DNA from: SZAS-79 sp038319115
GTDB taxonomy: Bacteria; Pseudomonadota; Gammaproteobacteria; Burkholderiales; SG8-39
Length of the DNA: 17,728 nt
NCBI GenBank assembly: GCA_038319115.1
Contig: JBBQCV010000060.1
Coordinates: forward strand, 1 to 17,728
Direction: 5' to 3'
Below are positions 5,969 to 12,527 of this stretch, piece by piece; positions within the stretch are counted from its first letter, which is position 1, and every line of letters begins with the position of its first letter. The notes below the pieces were generated by a model that did no database searches, had not been told where the DNA came from, and was given only the letters and a program-made list of their open reading frames with translations. Position numbers and translations under genes: made by a program.

Positions 5969-6240
5969 GCCCAGCTATCGCGCTCTTCGCGCAGCGCCTT
6001 GTCGATCTGCGCCTTTCTCCTGGTACCGGTGGTCGGTCGATTCAGCAACCACTGGATGGCGGTCATCCCGACCGGTGCCGCCCCCGCTTTGTTCCGCGCC
6101 AGTTGCGCATAGTGGTCCTCGGAGAGCACCACCGCGGCAGGCTTGTTGTGTTTCACGAGATGCACCGGTCCGCGGCGCAAGCCGTCTTCGATCGCGGCCA
6201 TGCCGCGGCGCTTGAGCTCGGCAGCTGTGAGTGTATTCAT
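5965..6240 (-). CDS. Phd/YefM-type antitoxin of the PIN-domain toxin
   Basis: A 91-aa protein. The first 60 residues follow the Phd/YefM pattern: AAELKRRGMAAIEDGLRRGP, then VHLVKHNKPAAVVLSEDHYA, the DNA-binding dimer fold. The C-terminal 30 residues (GTRRKAQIDKALREERDSWA) are the charged, flexible toxin-binding tail. The ribosome binding site GAGGTAAC lies just before the ATG. It would neutralise the PIN toxin whose ATG overlaps its stop, and repress the operon through the inverted repeats immediately upstream. Confidence 0.85.
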   Translation of the reverse strand: MNTLTAAELKRRGMAAIEDGLRRGPVHLVKHNKPAAVVLSEDHYAQLARNKAGAAPVGMTAIQWLLNRPTTGTRRKAQIDKALREERDSWA

Positions 6241-6252
6241 AGGTTACCTCGA

Positions 6253-6304
6253 TTGGCACTAATTACAGTACTAATTATATACGATTTAGTACCGTTTGTG
6301 CCAA
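6253..6304 (-). promoter_or_regulatory. nested inverted-repeat operator/promoter of the Phd-PIN operon
   Basis: An AT-rich island in a GC-rich context, 13-64 bp upstream of the antitoxin ATG. Outer arms TTGGCAC (6253-6259) and GTGCCAA (6298-6304) are perfect. Inner arms GTACTAA (6268-6274) and TTAGTAC (6286-6292) are also perfect. In addition ACTAATTA is directly repeated at 6258-6265 and 6270-6277, 12 bp apart. This is the expected form of an autoregulated Phd-type operator. The promoter boxes within it are not unique enough to assign. Confidence 0.6.
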
Positions 6305-6317
6305 CTGCGTGCAATGG

Positions 6318-6430
6318 GGGATGAGAACCCCGCGCGCCGTTGGCAAATGGATTCGTCGAACGCCGCCGACTGTCGCGCGTCGTCGCGCGTGACCAGCCCG
6401 GATCAGCACGTTCGTGTTAACTGCGCGCAT
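6318..6430 (-). pseudogene. VapC toxin N-terminal fragment, multiply disrupted
   Basis: From an ATG at 6430 that overlaps the end of the AbrB-like frame, the sequence reads MRAVNTNVLIR, matching the VapC start x-V-D-T-N-V-L-I-R, but with the first catalytic Asp changed to Asn. One extra base at plus-strand CCC (6397-6399) moves the frame. The next block reads LVTRDDARQSAAFDESI. A second extra base at AAA (6345-6347) shifts again to ANGA. Homology stops near 6318, where the operator of the Phd-PIN operon begins. A whole VapC is about 130 aa, so only about 35 codons remain. Non-functional. Confidence 0.6.
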
Positions 6431-6680
6431 AGCGCGTCTTCACTTGGCGCCGGATTCCTTCCTTCAAGTCGTCGAGCGTTCCGGGCTTCGGCGAACTCTT
6501 GGGGAACAGCGCCCGGTGCAGATCCTCGGACGTGTAACGCCCCGCGCGGCGCGGCACGACTTGCCCTGCCTCTTCGCTCCAATCCAGAACGGAGCCGGGC
6601 CCGATACCCAGCTTTCTCCGCATCTCGGCGGGAACTCAGACATGTCCCTGCGAAGTTACTTTTGAACGGGCGGCTTGCAT
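6417..6680 (-). pseudogene. AbrB/SpoVT-type VapB antitoxin with an early stop codon
   Basis: Read from the ATG at 6680: QAARSKVTSQGHV, a TGA at 6638-6636 (codon 15), then VPAEMRRKLGIGPGSVLDWS. This is the swapped-hairpin AbrB DNA-binding domain, in which the stop replaces a serine or similar residue in the usual G-H-V/Q-V-S/T-V/I-P-A-E-x-R-R-x-L-G motif. The rest, through YTSEDLHRALFPK and IRRQVKTRYARS, is an intact C-terminal tail to a TAA at 6417. Full length would be 87 residues. A downstream start at 6623 would lack half of the DNA-binding domain. The partner VapC is also ruined. Confidence 0.7.
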
Positions 6681-6718
6681 TACCGCGGCAATGAAATGAT
6701 CCGCAAGACATTGTGCCA

Positions 6719-6746
6719 AGGCTATTGAGTAAAGGCTATTGAGTAA
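6719..6746. repeat. tandem 14-bp direct repeat upstream of higBA
   Basis: AGGCTATTGAGTAA occurs twice in perfect tandem (6719-6732 and 6733-6746), ending 3 bp before the -35 box proposed for higBA. It could be a duplicated regulator site or a slippage duplication. Confidence 0.6.
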
Positions 6747-6749
6747 ATC

Positions 6750-6776
6750 TTGACGTTTAACGCAGAGCGTTATATT
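6750..6776 (+). promoter_or_regulatory. higBA promoter and HigA operator
   Basis: TTGACG (6750-6755) and TATATT (6771-6776), with a 15-bp spacer, shorter than ideal, form a plausible promoter. Between and into the -10 lies a perfect inverted repeat TAACGC-AGA-GCGTTA (6758-6772). An operator lying across the promoter, directly before the toxin gene, fits autorepression by HigA, which is well known for the family. The precise TSS is not determined. Confidence 0.55.
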
Positions 6777-6783
6777 GTCAATC

Positions 6784-7062
6784 GTGATCCGCTCCTTCAA
6801 TTCTCCGGACACCGAAGCGCTGTACAAGGGAAAACGTGTCGCGCGGTTCGCCAACTTCGAGCGCGTTGCCGCGCGCAAGCTCCAAATGCTGGATGACGCC
6901 GTTGCGCTTAAGGACCTGAAGGAGCCTCCGGGAAATCGCCTTGAGGCCCTGAAGGTCAATCGCAAGGGTCAGCACAGCATTCGCATCAACGATCAATGGC
7001 GGGTTTGCTTCGCCTGGACCGATGGCGGACCGGAACGGGTGGAGATCGTGGACTATCACTGA
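6784..7062 (+). CDS. higB: HigB-type toxin (RelE superfamily mRNA interferase)
   Basis: A 92-aa protein from the GTG at 6784 (an upstream TTG at 6775 is also in frame). It shows the HigB pattern: VIRSFNSPDTEALYKGKRVA at the start, NRLEALKVNRKGQHSIRIND in the centre and QWRVCFAWTDGGPERVEIVD ending YH. HigB cleaves translated mRNAs at the ribosome; the conserved SIRINDQWRVCF strand carries the active-site basic and aromatic residues. Toxin-before-antitoxin order and the HigA gene 13 bp downstream are canonical for higBA. Length and motifs are complete, so it appears functional. Confidence 0.9.
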   Translation: MIRSFNSPDTEALYKGKRVARFANFERVAARKLQMLDDAVALKDLKEPPGNRLEALKVNRKGQHSIRINDQWRVCFAWTDGGPERVEIVDYH

Positions 7063-7075
7063 CTGGAAAAAAGCC

Positions 7076-7369
7076 ATGAACAAGATGCGTCCCATTCATC
7101 CCGGCGAGGTACTAAGGGAAGAGTTTCTGGAGCCGCTAGGCATGACCGCGCACGCGCTGGCACGGGCATTACGCGTACCCCCGCCGCGAATCAACGACAT
7201 CGTCCGGGAACGGCGTGGCGTTTCAGCAGATACGGCGTTACGTCTGGCTCGTCACTTTGGCACCACACCGCAATTCTGGCTGAATCTCCAGGCAAGTCAC
7301 GACCTCAAGATCGCGATGCGCAAAGGCGGGGCGAAGGTCGAGCGCGAAGTAGAGCCGCGCGCCGCTTAA
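7076..7369 (+). CDS. higA: HigA-type XRE antitoxin
   Basis: A 97-aa HTH protein: MRPIHPGEVLREEFLEPLGM, then TAHALARALRVPPPRINDIV and GTTPQFWLNLQASHDLKIAM. This is the HigA/VapI-type antitoxin signature (HPGEVLxEEFLxPLGxT...FGTTPxFWLNLQ). It binds HigB and represses the operon. I chose the ATG at 7076 over 7085 because the GGAAAAAAG purine stretch sits just upstream of it; both encode the full domain. The C-terminal tail ends in a short Arg/Glu-rich stretch. Confidence 0.92.
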   Translation: MNKMRPIHPGEVLREEFLEPLGMTAHALARALRVPPPRINDIVRERRGVSADTALRLARHFGTTPQFWLNLQASHDLKIAMRKGGAKVEREVEPRAA

Positions 7370-7382
7370 CGGGCGATCAAAG

Positions 7383-7646
7383 CCCTATGCCGATAACCTC
7401 TCGACCTTCGTCGACTCGGTCAAGGCCCACATCGACGGCGACGAAAAAGGGGAAGCACAGCTCTATCTGGATCGGCTCTTTCAGGCATTTGGCTGGCCAG
7501 GGCTCAAGGAGGCCGGAGCGACCTGCGAACTCAGGGTAAAGAACGACACCGGTGGCACTTCCTTCGCAGACCTGGTATGGAAGCCGATCGTGATCGTCGA
7601 GATGAAGAAGCGCGGAACCTATCTCTTCGTTCAATCTTCTCGATGA
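7383..7646 (+). pseudogene. N-terminal fragment of a type IIG-like restriction/methyltransferase protein
   Basis: An open frame starting 13 bp after higA reads PYADNLSTFVDSVKAHIDGD, then EKGEAQLYLDRLFQAFGWPG and TSFADLVWKPIVIVEMKKRG, before an unrelated TYLFVQSSR and a stop at 7646. The pattern (long helix, GDEKGEAQ, FADLVWKP...I-E-MKKRG) matches the nuclease-like N-terminus of large single-chain DNA methyltransferase/restriction proteins of about 1000 aa. D and E-x-K in this stretch would be the PD-(D/E)XK residues. No in-frame start codon is visible at its beginning and more than 900 residues are missing, so it is a remnant. Confidence 0.6.
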
Positions 7647-7783
7647 ATGTGACCCGCCCGCGGTCAGCTACGACTCGCAATCCAGGGCTACTCGTGAGCG
7701 GCGACAGTCTTGGTATGGGGTGGCCTTGAGACGAGAAGTTATTCTGAACACAACCGCGAACCTGGTTATTGGGGCATTCGTAC

Positions 7784-8002
7784 GTGACACTGCCACACCA
7801 TATCGATTCGTTTTCCGGCGATTGGCGCACGATAAAAGATCAGCTGATCCAGATATCCGCTCTGCACCCGTGGAGCAACGGTGACATCGGAGTTATCCGC
7901 TCGATGCTGAACCATATGAATGGCGAAGGCGCCCTCGCACAATGGGCACGAATCGACGGCTTCGGGCAAGACGCCCTGAAGCGCGCCCTGACTCACGGTT
8001 AG
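7784..8002 (+). CDS. hypothetical protein, 72 aa
   Basis: From a GTG at 7784 (a TTG at 7769 would add 5 residues): TLPHHIDSFSGDWRTIKDQL, then IQISALHPWSNGDIGVIRSM and ending DALKRALTHG. Soluble and helical, with no cysteine pair or membrane segment. No good ribosome binding site is seen. I do not recognise a family. The codon pattern is coding-like, but it lies among gene fragments, so it may be the C-terminal end of a lost gene rather than a complete one. Confidence 0.35.
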   Translation: MTLPHHIDSFSGDWRTIKDQLIQISALHPWSNGDIGVIRSMLNHMNGEGALAQWARIDGFGQDALKRALTHG

Positions 8003-8273
8003 GCGCCACGGGCGGATGGTTTTGTACTTGTACAGATACATAAACTGGCAGGATAGCCAGTCTGGATAAGGATTTCGTAAAGTAAATGTCTAATAATTAG
8101 ACCTCTGACCGGACTCAGGGCCGGCGCCTGAAGCAGAGCAGCCTCAGCACGATCGGGCCAATGGCGAGAGGCTGGATTGGAGCAAGCGGCGGGGAAATAG
8201 CGGCTGGACAACCGCGCTAAGGGTGGCGCGAGTGGCGAAAAGTGGAGCAGTCCTCGCGCGAATCGCATCCAGC
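8003..8273. other. intergenic region with two perfect inverted repeats
   Basis: No coding region seen in 271 bp. It contains the inverted repeat ACTGGC-AGGATA-GCCAGT (8044-8061) and the palindrome GTCTAAT-A-ATTAGAC (8088-8102). It lies at the right border of the TA island, next to the first gene of the conserved metabolic block, and between genes that converge (plus-strand gene to the left, minus-strand to the right). A terminator function is possible for the first repeat, but there is no T-tract. Confidence 0.5.
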
Positions 8274-8786
8274 TTACTGGCTGAGCTCCCGGATCTCGAA
8301 GCGCATCGTATCGAGTTCTCCCGCGATCCATGTCGCAGGCGCGGCCAGGCCGGCCACCGTGCCCGGATTGACCATCCAGGTTTTTCCGCCCTTGACGTTC
8401 GCGACCTGCTCGACGCCCGCTTCGTGCGAATGGCCGCAGCACACCAGATCCCAGTCGCCAGTGCACGCGAGCGCGTAGGCGTACTCGGGGTAGTGGACGA
8501 TGAATATCCGCCGGCCGCCCAGTTCGATGCGGGCGTCCGGGCCGTAGTACTGGATCAGGCCCCCGCTTTCGCGCATCAATCTGTGCAGCGCGACCGAGTC
8601 GCCGATGTTGTTGCCGTGAATCAGGTGCAACGGCAATCCGATTTTCTTCGCGAGCCTGAGCGTTTGCGCGCCGATGAGATCGCCGCAATGGATGACCGCC
8701 TCGGCACCCTGCGCGGCAGCTTCGCCCACTGCTTGGGCCAGCATCTCAGCCCGGTCGTGACTGTCGGAAAGTATGCAGATTTTCAT
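8274..8786 (-). CDS. YfcE/MJ0936-type metallophosphoesterase
   Basis: A 170-aa calcineurin-like phosphoesterase from the ATG at 8786. Metal-binding motifs in order: MKICILSDSHDR (D-x-H), VIHCGDLIGA (GD), IHGNN (the GNH-like motif), IVHYPE (H), CCGHSHEAG (GHxH) and VNPGTVAG. This size and pattern are typical of the YfcE family, cytoplasmic Mn2+ phosphodiesterases active on artificial substrates and whose natural substrate is uncertain. It is divergent from the sulfite-oxidising operon, with about 120 bp between the starts. Confidence 0.9.
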   Translation of the reverse strand: MKICILSDSHDRAEMLAQAVGEAAAQGAEAVIHCGDLIGAQTLRLAKKIGLPLHLIHGNNIGDSVALHRLMRESGGLIQYYGPDARIELGGRRIFIVHYPEYAYALACTGDWDLVCCGHSHEAGVEQVANVKGGKTWMVNPGTVAGLAAPATWIAGELDTMRFEIRELSQ

Positions 8787-8907
8787 CGTATTTATGATAC
8801 CGCATAAGGAGGCGTAAACACCTCGCTTATGGGCGCATTGAAATTCCTCAGTGGCGAGCTTACCGGCTGCGACGGACAATCGTTTCGTTGCCAAAGGAAA
8901 CGACGCT

Positions 8908-11796
8908 TTGAGCGCTGAGGTCAAGACCACTACGTGCTACATGTGCGCCTGCCGCTGCGGCATCCGGGTGCACCTGCGCGATGGGGCGATACGCTATATC
9001 GACGGCAACCCGGAACACCCGCTCAACAAGGGGGTGATCTGCGCCAAGGGCGCCAGCGGCATCATGAAGCAGACGTCGCCGGCACGGCTGACCCAGCCGC
9101 TGCGGCGGCGTGCCGGCTCGGAACGTGGCGCCGGCGAGTTCGAGCCGATCTCCTGGGACGAGGCCTTCCGGATCCTGGAAGAACGCCTGGCGAAGCTGCG
9201 CGCCACCGACCCGAAGAAATTCGCGCTGTTCACCGGGCGCGACCAGATGCAGGCGCTCACAGGTTTGTTCGCGCGCCAGTTCGGCACGCCGAACTACGCC
9301 GCGCACGGCGGATTTTGCTCGGTCAATATGGCAGCGGGCATGATCTACACCATCGGCGGCTCGTTCTGGGAATTCGGCGGGCCGGACCTGGAGCGCGCAA
9401 AGCTCTTCGTCATGCTCGGCACCGCAGAGGATCACCACTCCAACCCGCTCAAGATCGCAATCTCGAAATTCAAGCGCTCCGGTGGGCGCTTCGTCTCGAT
9501 CAACCCGGTGCGCACCGGCTATTCGGCGATCGCCGACGAGTGGGTGCCGATCCGGCCCGGCACCGACGGTGCGCTGCTGCTCGCGCTTACCAACGAGCTT
9601 ATCGTGCAGGGCTTGTACGACCGCGACTTCGTCGCTCGCTATACCAATGGCGGGCAACTGGTGATTGTCGACCCGGAATCCTCCCGCCATGGGCTGTTCG
9701 CGGTGGACGAGGATAGCGACCCCGTCAATCCTCTTTACCCGCAAAACCAGCTTTGGTGGGACCGGCATTCGAACGGCCCGGTGATCAGCCATACGCCGGA
9801 CACCGATCCGCGCCTGTTCGGCAGCTTTACGCTGACCGACGGCACCCACGTGCAGCCAGCGTTCCAGTTGCTCGCCGACCGGGCGAGCCCCCACACCCCT
9901 GAGTGGGCCGAGAGCATTACCGGCGTGCCGGCGGAAACGATCCGGCGCCTGGCCCGCGAGATGGGCATTACCGCCCGCGACCAGAAGATCGAGTTACCGA
10001 TTGCCTGGACCGATTGCTGGGGCAACGAGCACCAGTCGGTGACCGGCAATCCGGTGGCGTTTCACGCCATGCGCGGGCTCGCCGCCCATTCGAACGGCTT
10101 TCATACGGTGCGCTCGCTCGCGATCGTGATGAGCCTGCTCGGCACCATTGACCGTCCGGGCGGGTTTCGCCACAAGGCGCCGTTTCCGCGCGCCATTCCC
10201 CCGTCGGCGAAAACACCCACCGGCCCGGAAGGGGTGCAGCCCAATACCCCGCTGGCCGGCCTCGCGCTGGGCTGGCCAGGCTCGCCGGAGGACCTTTTCG
10301 TCGATGAGGAAGGCGGCCCGGTACGGATCGACAAGGCGTTTTCCTGGGAGTACCCGCTGTCGGTTCACGGACTCATGCACAACGTGATCACCAATGCGTG
10401 GCGCGCGGACCCGTATGCCCTCGACACGCTGATGATCTTCATGTCGAACATGGCATGGAACTCGACCATGAATACCGTCGAGGTGCGAAAAATGCTCAAC
10501 GACCGCGTGACCGAGGGGGAAACCGAGGGGGAAACCGAAGGGGAAACGCGGGGCGAATACAAGATTCCGTTCCTGGTGGTGTGCGACGCGTTCCACTCCG
10601 AGATGACCGCGTTCGCCGACCTGGTGCTGCCCGATACCACTTACCTAGAGCGCCACGACGTGATGTCGATGCTCGACCGTCCGATCTCCGAATTCGACGG
10701 CCCCATGGACGCGGTGCGCGTACCGGTGTTGCCGCCCACCGGGGAGTGCAAGCCCTTCCAGGAAGTGCTGATTGAGCTCGGGAGCCGCCTGAAGCTGCCC
10801 GCGTTCGTCGATGCCGGTGGCGCGCGCAAGTACGTCGATTACCCCGACTTCATCCTGCGCCACGAGACCGAGCCCGGCTCGGGGATCGGCTTTCTCGCCG
10901 GATGGCGCGGCAAGGACGGCGAAAAATCCATGCTCGGCGAGCCGAACCCGAAACAATGGGAGAAGTACGCCGCGAACAACTGCATATTCAAGTACGAAAT
11001 GCCGCCGTCGTATCGTTACATGCGCAACTGGAACCGCGGCTACATGGAATGGGCGCAGCGCACGCGCCTGCGGCGCTGGGGTGACCCGATCCTCATCCAC
11101 CTGTATTCGGAGGTGCTGCAACGCTTTCGGCTTGCCGCACAGGGCAAGTGGCCAGGTCGTCGGCCGCCCGAGCGGCTCGCCAAGCGCGTTGAGACCTACT
11201 TCGATCCGCTTCCCTTCTACTACCTTCCGCTCGAAGTGCAGGCGACCGATGTCGAGAAGTATCCGCTCGCTGCGATCACCCAGCGGCCGATGGCGATGTA
11301 CCACTCCTGGGACTCGCAGAACGCGTGGCTCAGGCAGATTCACGCCCACAACTACCTGTTTATCAATCCGCGCACCGCGCGCGCGCAGGCGATCGAGGAT
11401 GGCGCCTGGCTGTGGGTCGAGTCGCAATGGGGCCGGGTGCGCTGCATGGGCCGTCATACCGAAGCGGTCGAGCCGGGGACCGTGTGGACCTGGAACGCGA
11501 TAGGCAAGCAGCCCGGCGCCTGGGCGCTCGCACCGGACGCGAACGAGGCGAGAAAAGGTTTTCTGCTGAATCACCTGATCGCCGACGAACTGCCAGCGCT
11601 GGGCGGCCGGATCTCCAACTCCGATCCGATCACCGGGCAGGCCGGCTGGTACGACGTGCGCGTCCGCATCTATCCCGCAGGTGCGACGGAGGAAAAGGCG
11701 GTTTTCCCGGAGTTTCCGGTTCTCTCACCCCCGCCGGGGGCAAGAAGAGCGCTCAAATGGCTCGCCTATGTTGCGGGCAAGGAGATTGGCGAATGA
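8908..11796 (+). CDS. soeA: sulfite dehydrogenase molybdopterin subunit SoeA
   Basis: A 962-aa molybdopterin oxidoreductase of the DMSO reductase superfamily. An N-terminal [4Fe-4S] site C10-x2-C13-x3-C17-x27-C45 (TTTCYMCACRCG...GVICAKG) precedes the Mo-bis-MGD domains. C137 in GGFCSVNMAAG is a likely Mo ligand. The C-terminal MGD-binding domain follows from about residue 790. No Tat signal is present, in line with SoeABC facing the cytoplasm, where it oxidises sulfite to sulfate. I chose the TTG at 8908, preceded by AAAGGAAA, over a GTG at 8851 that lacks a ribosome binding site. It overlaps the next gene by ATGA. An alternative is a polysulfide or thiosulfate reductase catalytic subunit, but the cytoplasmic form, size and tusA neighbour favour SoeA. 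Confidence 0.8.
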   Translation: MSAEVKTTTCYMCACRCGIRVHLRDGAIRYIDGNPEHPLNKGVICAKGASGIMKQTSPARLTQPLRRRAGSERGAGEFEPISWDEAFRILEERLAKLRATDPKKFALFTGRDQMQALTGLFARQFGTPNYAAHGGFCSVNMAAGMIYTIGGSFWEFGGPDLERAKLFVMLGTAEDHHSNPLKIAISKFKRSGGRFVSINPVRTGYSAIADEWVPIRPGTDGALLLALTNELIVQGLYDRDFVARYTNGGQLVIVDPESSRHGLFAVDEDSDPVNPLYPQNQLWWDRHSNGPVISHTPDTDPRLFGSFTLTDGTHVQPAFQLLADRASPHTPEWAESITGVPAETIRRLAREMGITARDQKIELPIAWTDCWGNEHQSVTGNPVAFHAMRGLAAHSNGFHTVRSLAIVMSLLGTIDRPGGFRHKAPFPRAIPPSAKTPTGPEGVQPNTPLAGLALGWPGSPEDLFVDEEGGPVRIDKAFSWEYPLSVHGLMHNVITNAWRADPYALDTLMIFMSNMAWNSTMNTVEVRKMLNDRVTEGETEGETEGETRGEYKIPFLVVCDAFHSEMTAFADLVLPDTTYLERHDVMSMLDRPISEFDGPMDAVRVPVLPPTGECKPFQEVLIELGSRLKLPAFVDAGGARKYVDYPDFILRHETEPGSGIGFLAGWRGKDGEKSMLGEPNPKQWEKYAANNCIFKYEMPPSYRYMRNWNRGYMEWAQRTRLRRWGDPILIHLYSEVLQRFRLAAQGKWPGRRPPERLAKRVETYFDPLPFYYLPLEVQATDVEKYPLAAITQRPMAMYHSWDSQNAWLRQIHAHNYLFINPRTARAQAIEDGAWLWVESQWGRVRCMGRHTEAVEPGTVWTWNAIGKQPGAWALAPDANEARKGFLLNHLIADELPALGGRISNSDPITGQAGWYDVRVRIYPAGATEEKAVFPEFPVLSPPPGARRALKWLAYVAGKEIGE
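10510..10557 (+). repeat. in-frame 12-bp tandem repeat within soeA
   Basis: ACCGAGGGGGAA occurs twice and ACCGAAGGGGAA once in perfect tandem, followed by a degenerate fourth unit ACGCGGGGCGAA, encoding TEGE-TEGE-TEGE-TRGE. The reading frame is preserved because the unit is 12 bp. Confidence 0.8.
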
Positions 11797-12524
11797 CGCA
11801 ACTGGCCTTGGTCATCGATCTCAACGTGTGCGTCGGCTGCCACGCGTGCGTAACCAGCTGCAAACAGTGGAACACCTCCGGCGAGGCGGGCTTTCTTTCC
11901 GACGACAATCCGTACGGCGCCGACCCGACCGGGACGTTCTTCAATCGCGTCCAGACTTTCGAGGTCGGCGAGTTCCCGAACACGGAGACGGTGCATTTCC
12001 CCAAGTCCTGTCTGCACTGCGAGGATCCCCCCTGCGTGCCGGTTTGTCCGACAGGGGCGAGCTACAAGCGCGCGGAGGACGGCATCGTGCTGGTGGATTA
12101 CGACAAGTGCATCGGCTGCAAGTACTGCGCGTGGGCCTGTCCGTACGGGGCGCGCGAGATCGACGAGCACCAGAAGGTGATGAAGAAGTGCACGCTGTGC
12201 GTCGACCGCATCTACGACCAGCAGTTGCCCGAGGCCGACCGGAAACCCGCCTGCGTGCAGGCCTGCCCCACCAGTGCGCGCATCTTCGGCGACATCCACG
12301 ACCCCGACTCACAGGCTTCGCGCGCGATTCGCGAGAACGGCGGCTATGCGCTTATGCCCGAATGGGGTACGCACCCGGCGAACCACTATCTCCCCCGTCG
12401 CAAGACCGTGCTGCCGATCCACGCGGACGAACTCGAGCGGCACGCCAACCCGCTCAAGGTCGACGGCCAGCTACCGCGGCCGGCGCCGGATGCGCCGGCG
12501 CTCGACGATGTCACCAGCTGGTGA
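11793..12524 (+). CDS. soeB: sulfite dehydrogenase iron-sulfur subunit SoeB
   Basis: A 243-aa electron-transfer protein with four [4Fe-4S] cysteine sets of the DmsB/PsrB kind: C13-VGC-HAC-VTSC, CLHCEDPPCVPVC, CIGCKYCAWAC and CTLC...ACVQAC. It carries electrons from SoeA to the membrane anchor. There is no signal peptide, matching a cytoplasmic complex. The ATG overlaps the soeA stop codon (ATGA), so translation is coupled. The 3' neighbour is the anchor gene, 3 bp away. Length is normal for the family. Confidence 0.9.
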   Translation: MTQLALVIDLNVCVGCHACVTSCKQWNTSGEAGFLSDDNPYGADPTGTFFNRVQTFEVGEFPNTETVHFPKSCLHCEDPPCVPVCPTGASYKRAEDGIVLVDYDKCIGCKYCAWACPYGAREIDEHQKVMKKCTLCVDRIYDQQLPEADRKPACVQACPTSARIFGDIHDPDSQASRAIRENGGYALMPEWGTHPANHYLPRRKTVLPIHADELERHANPLKVDGQLPRPAPDAPALDDVTSW

Positions 12525-12527
12525 GCA

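Noticed and set aside
6636..6965. A 109-residue minus-strand frame ending in KVTSQGHV
   Set aside because: Only its end is meaningful, as the start of the AbrB-type antitoxin up to its premature stop; the rest is antisense to higB.
8860..9894. A 344-residue minus-strand frame opposite soeA
   Set aside because: Complement of a strongly conserved molybdoenzyme domain, without motifs of its own.
10510..10557. A CRISPR-like or regulatory repeat
   Set aside because: Unit of 12 bp without spacers and in-frame within soeA, so a coding microsatellite.
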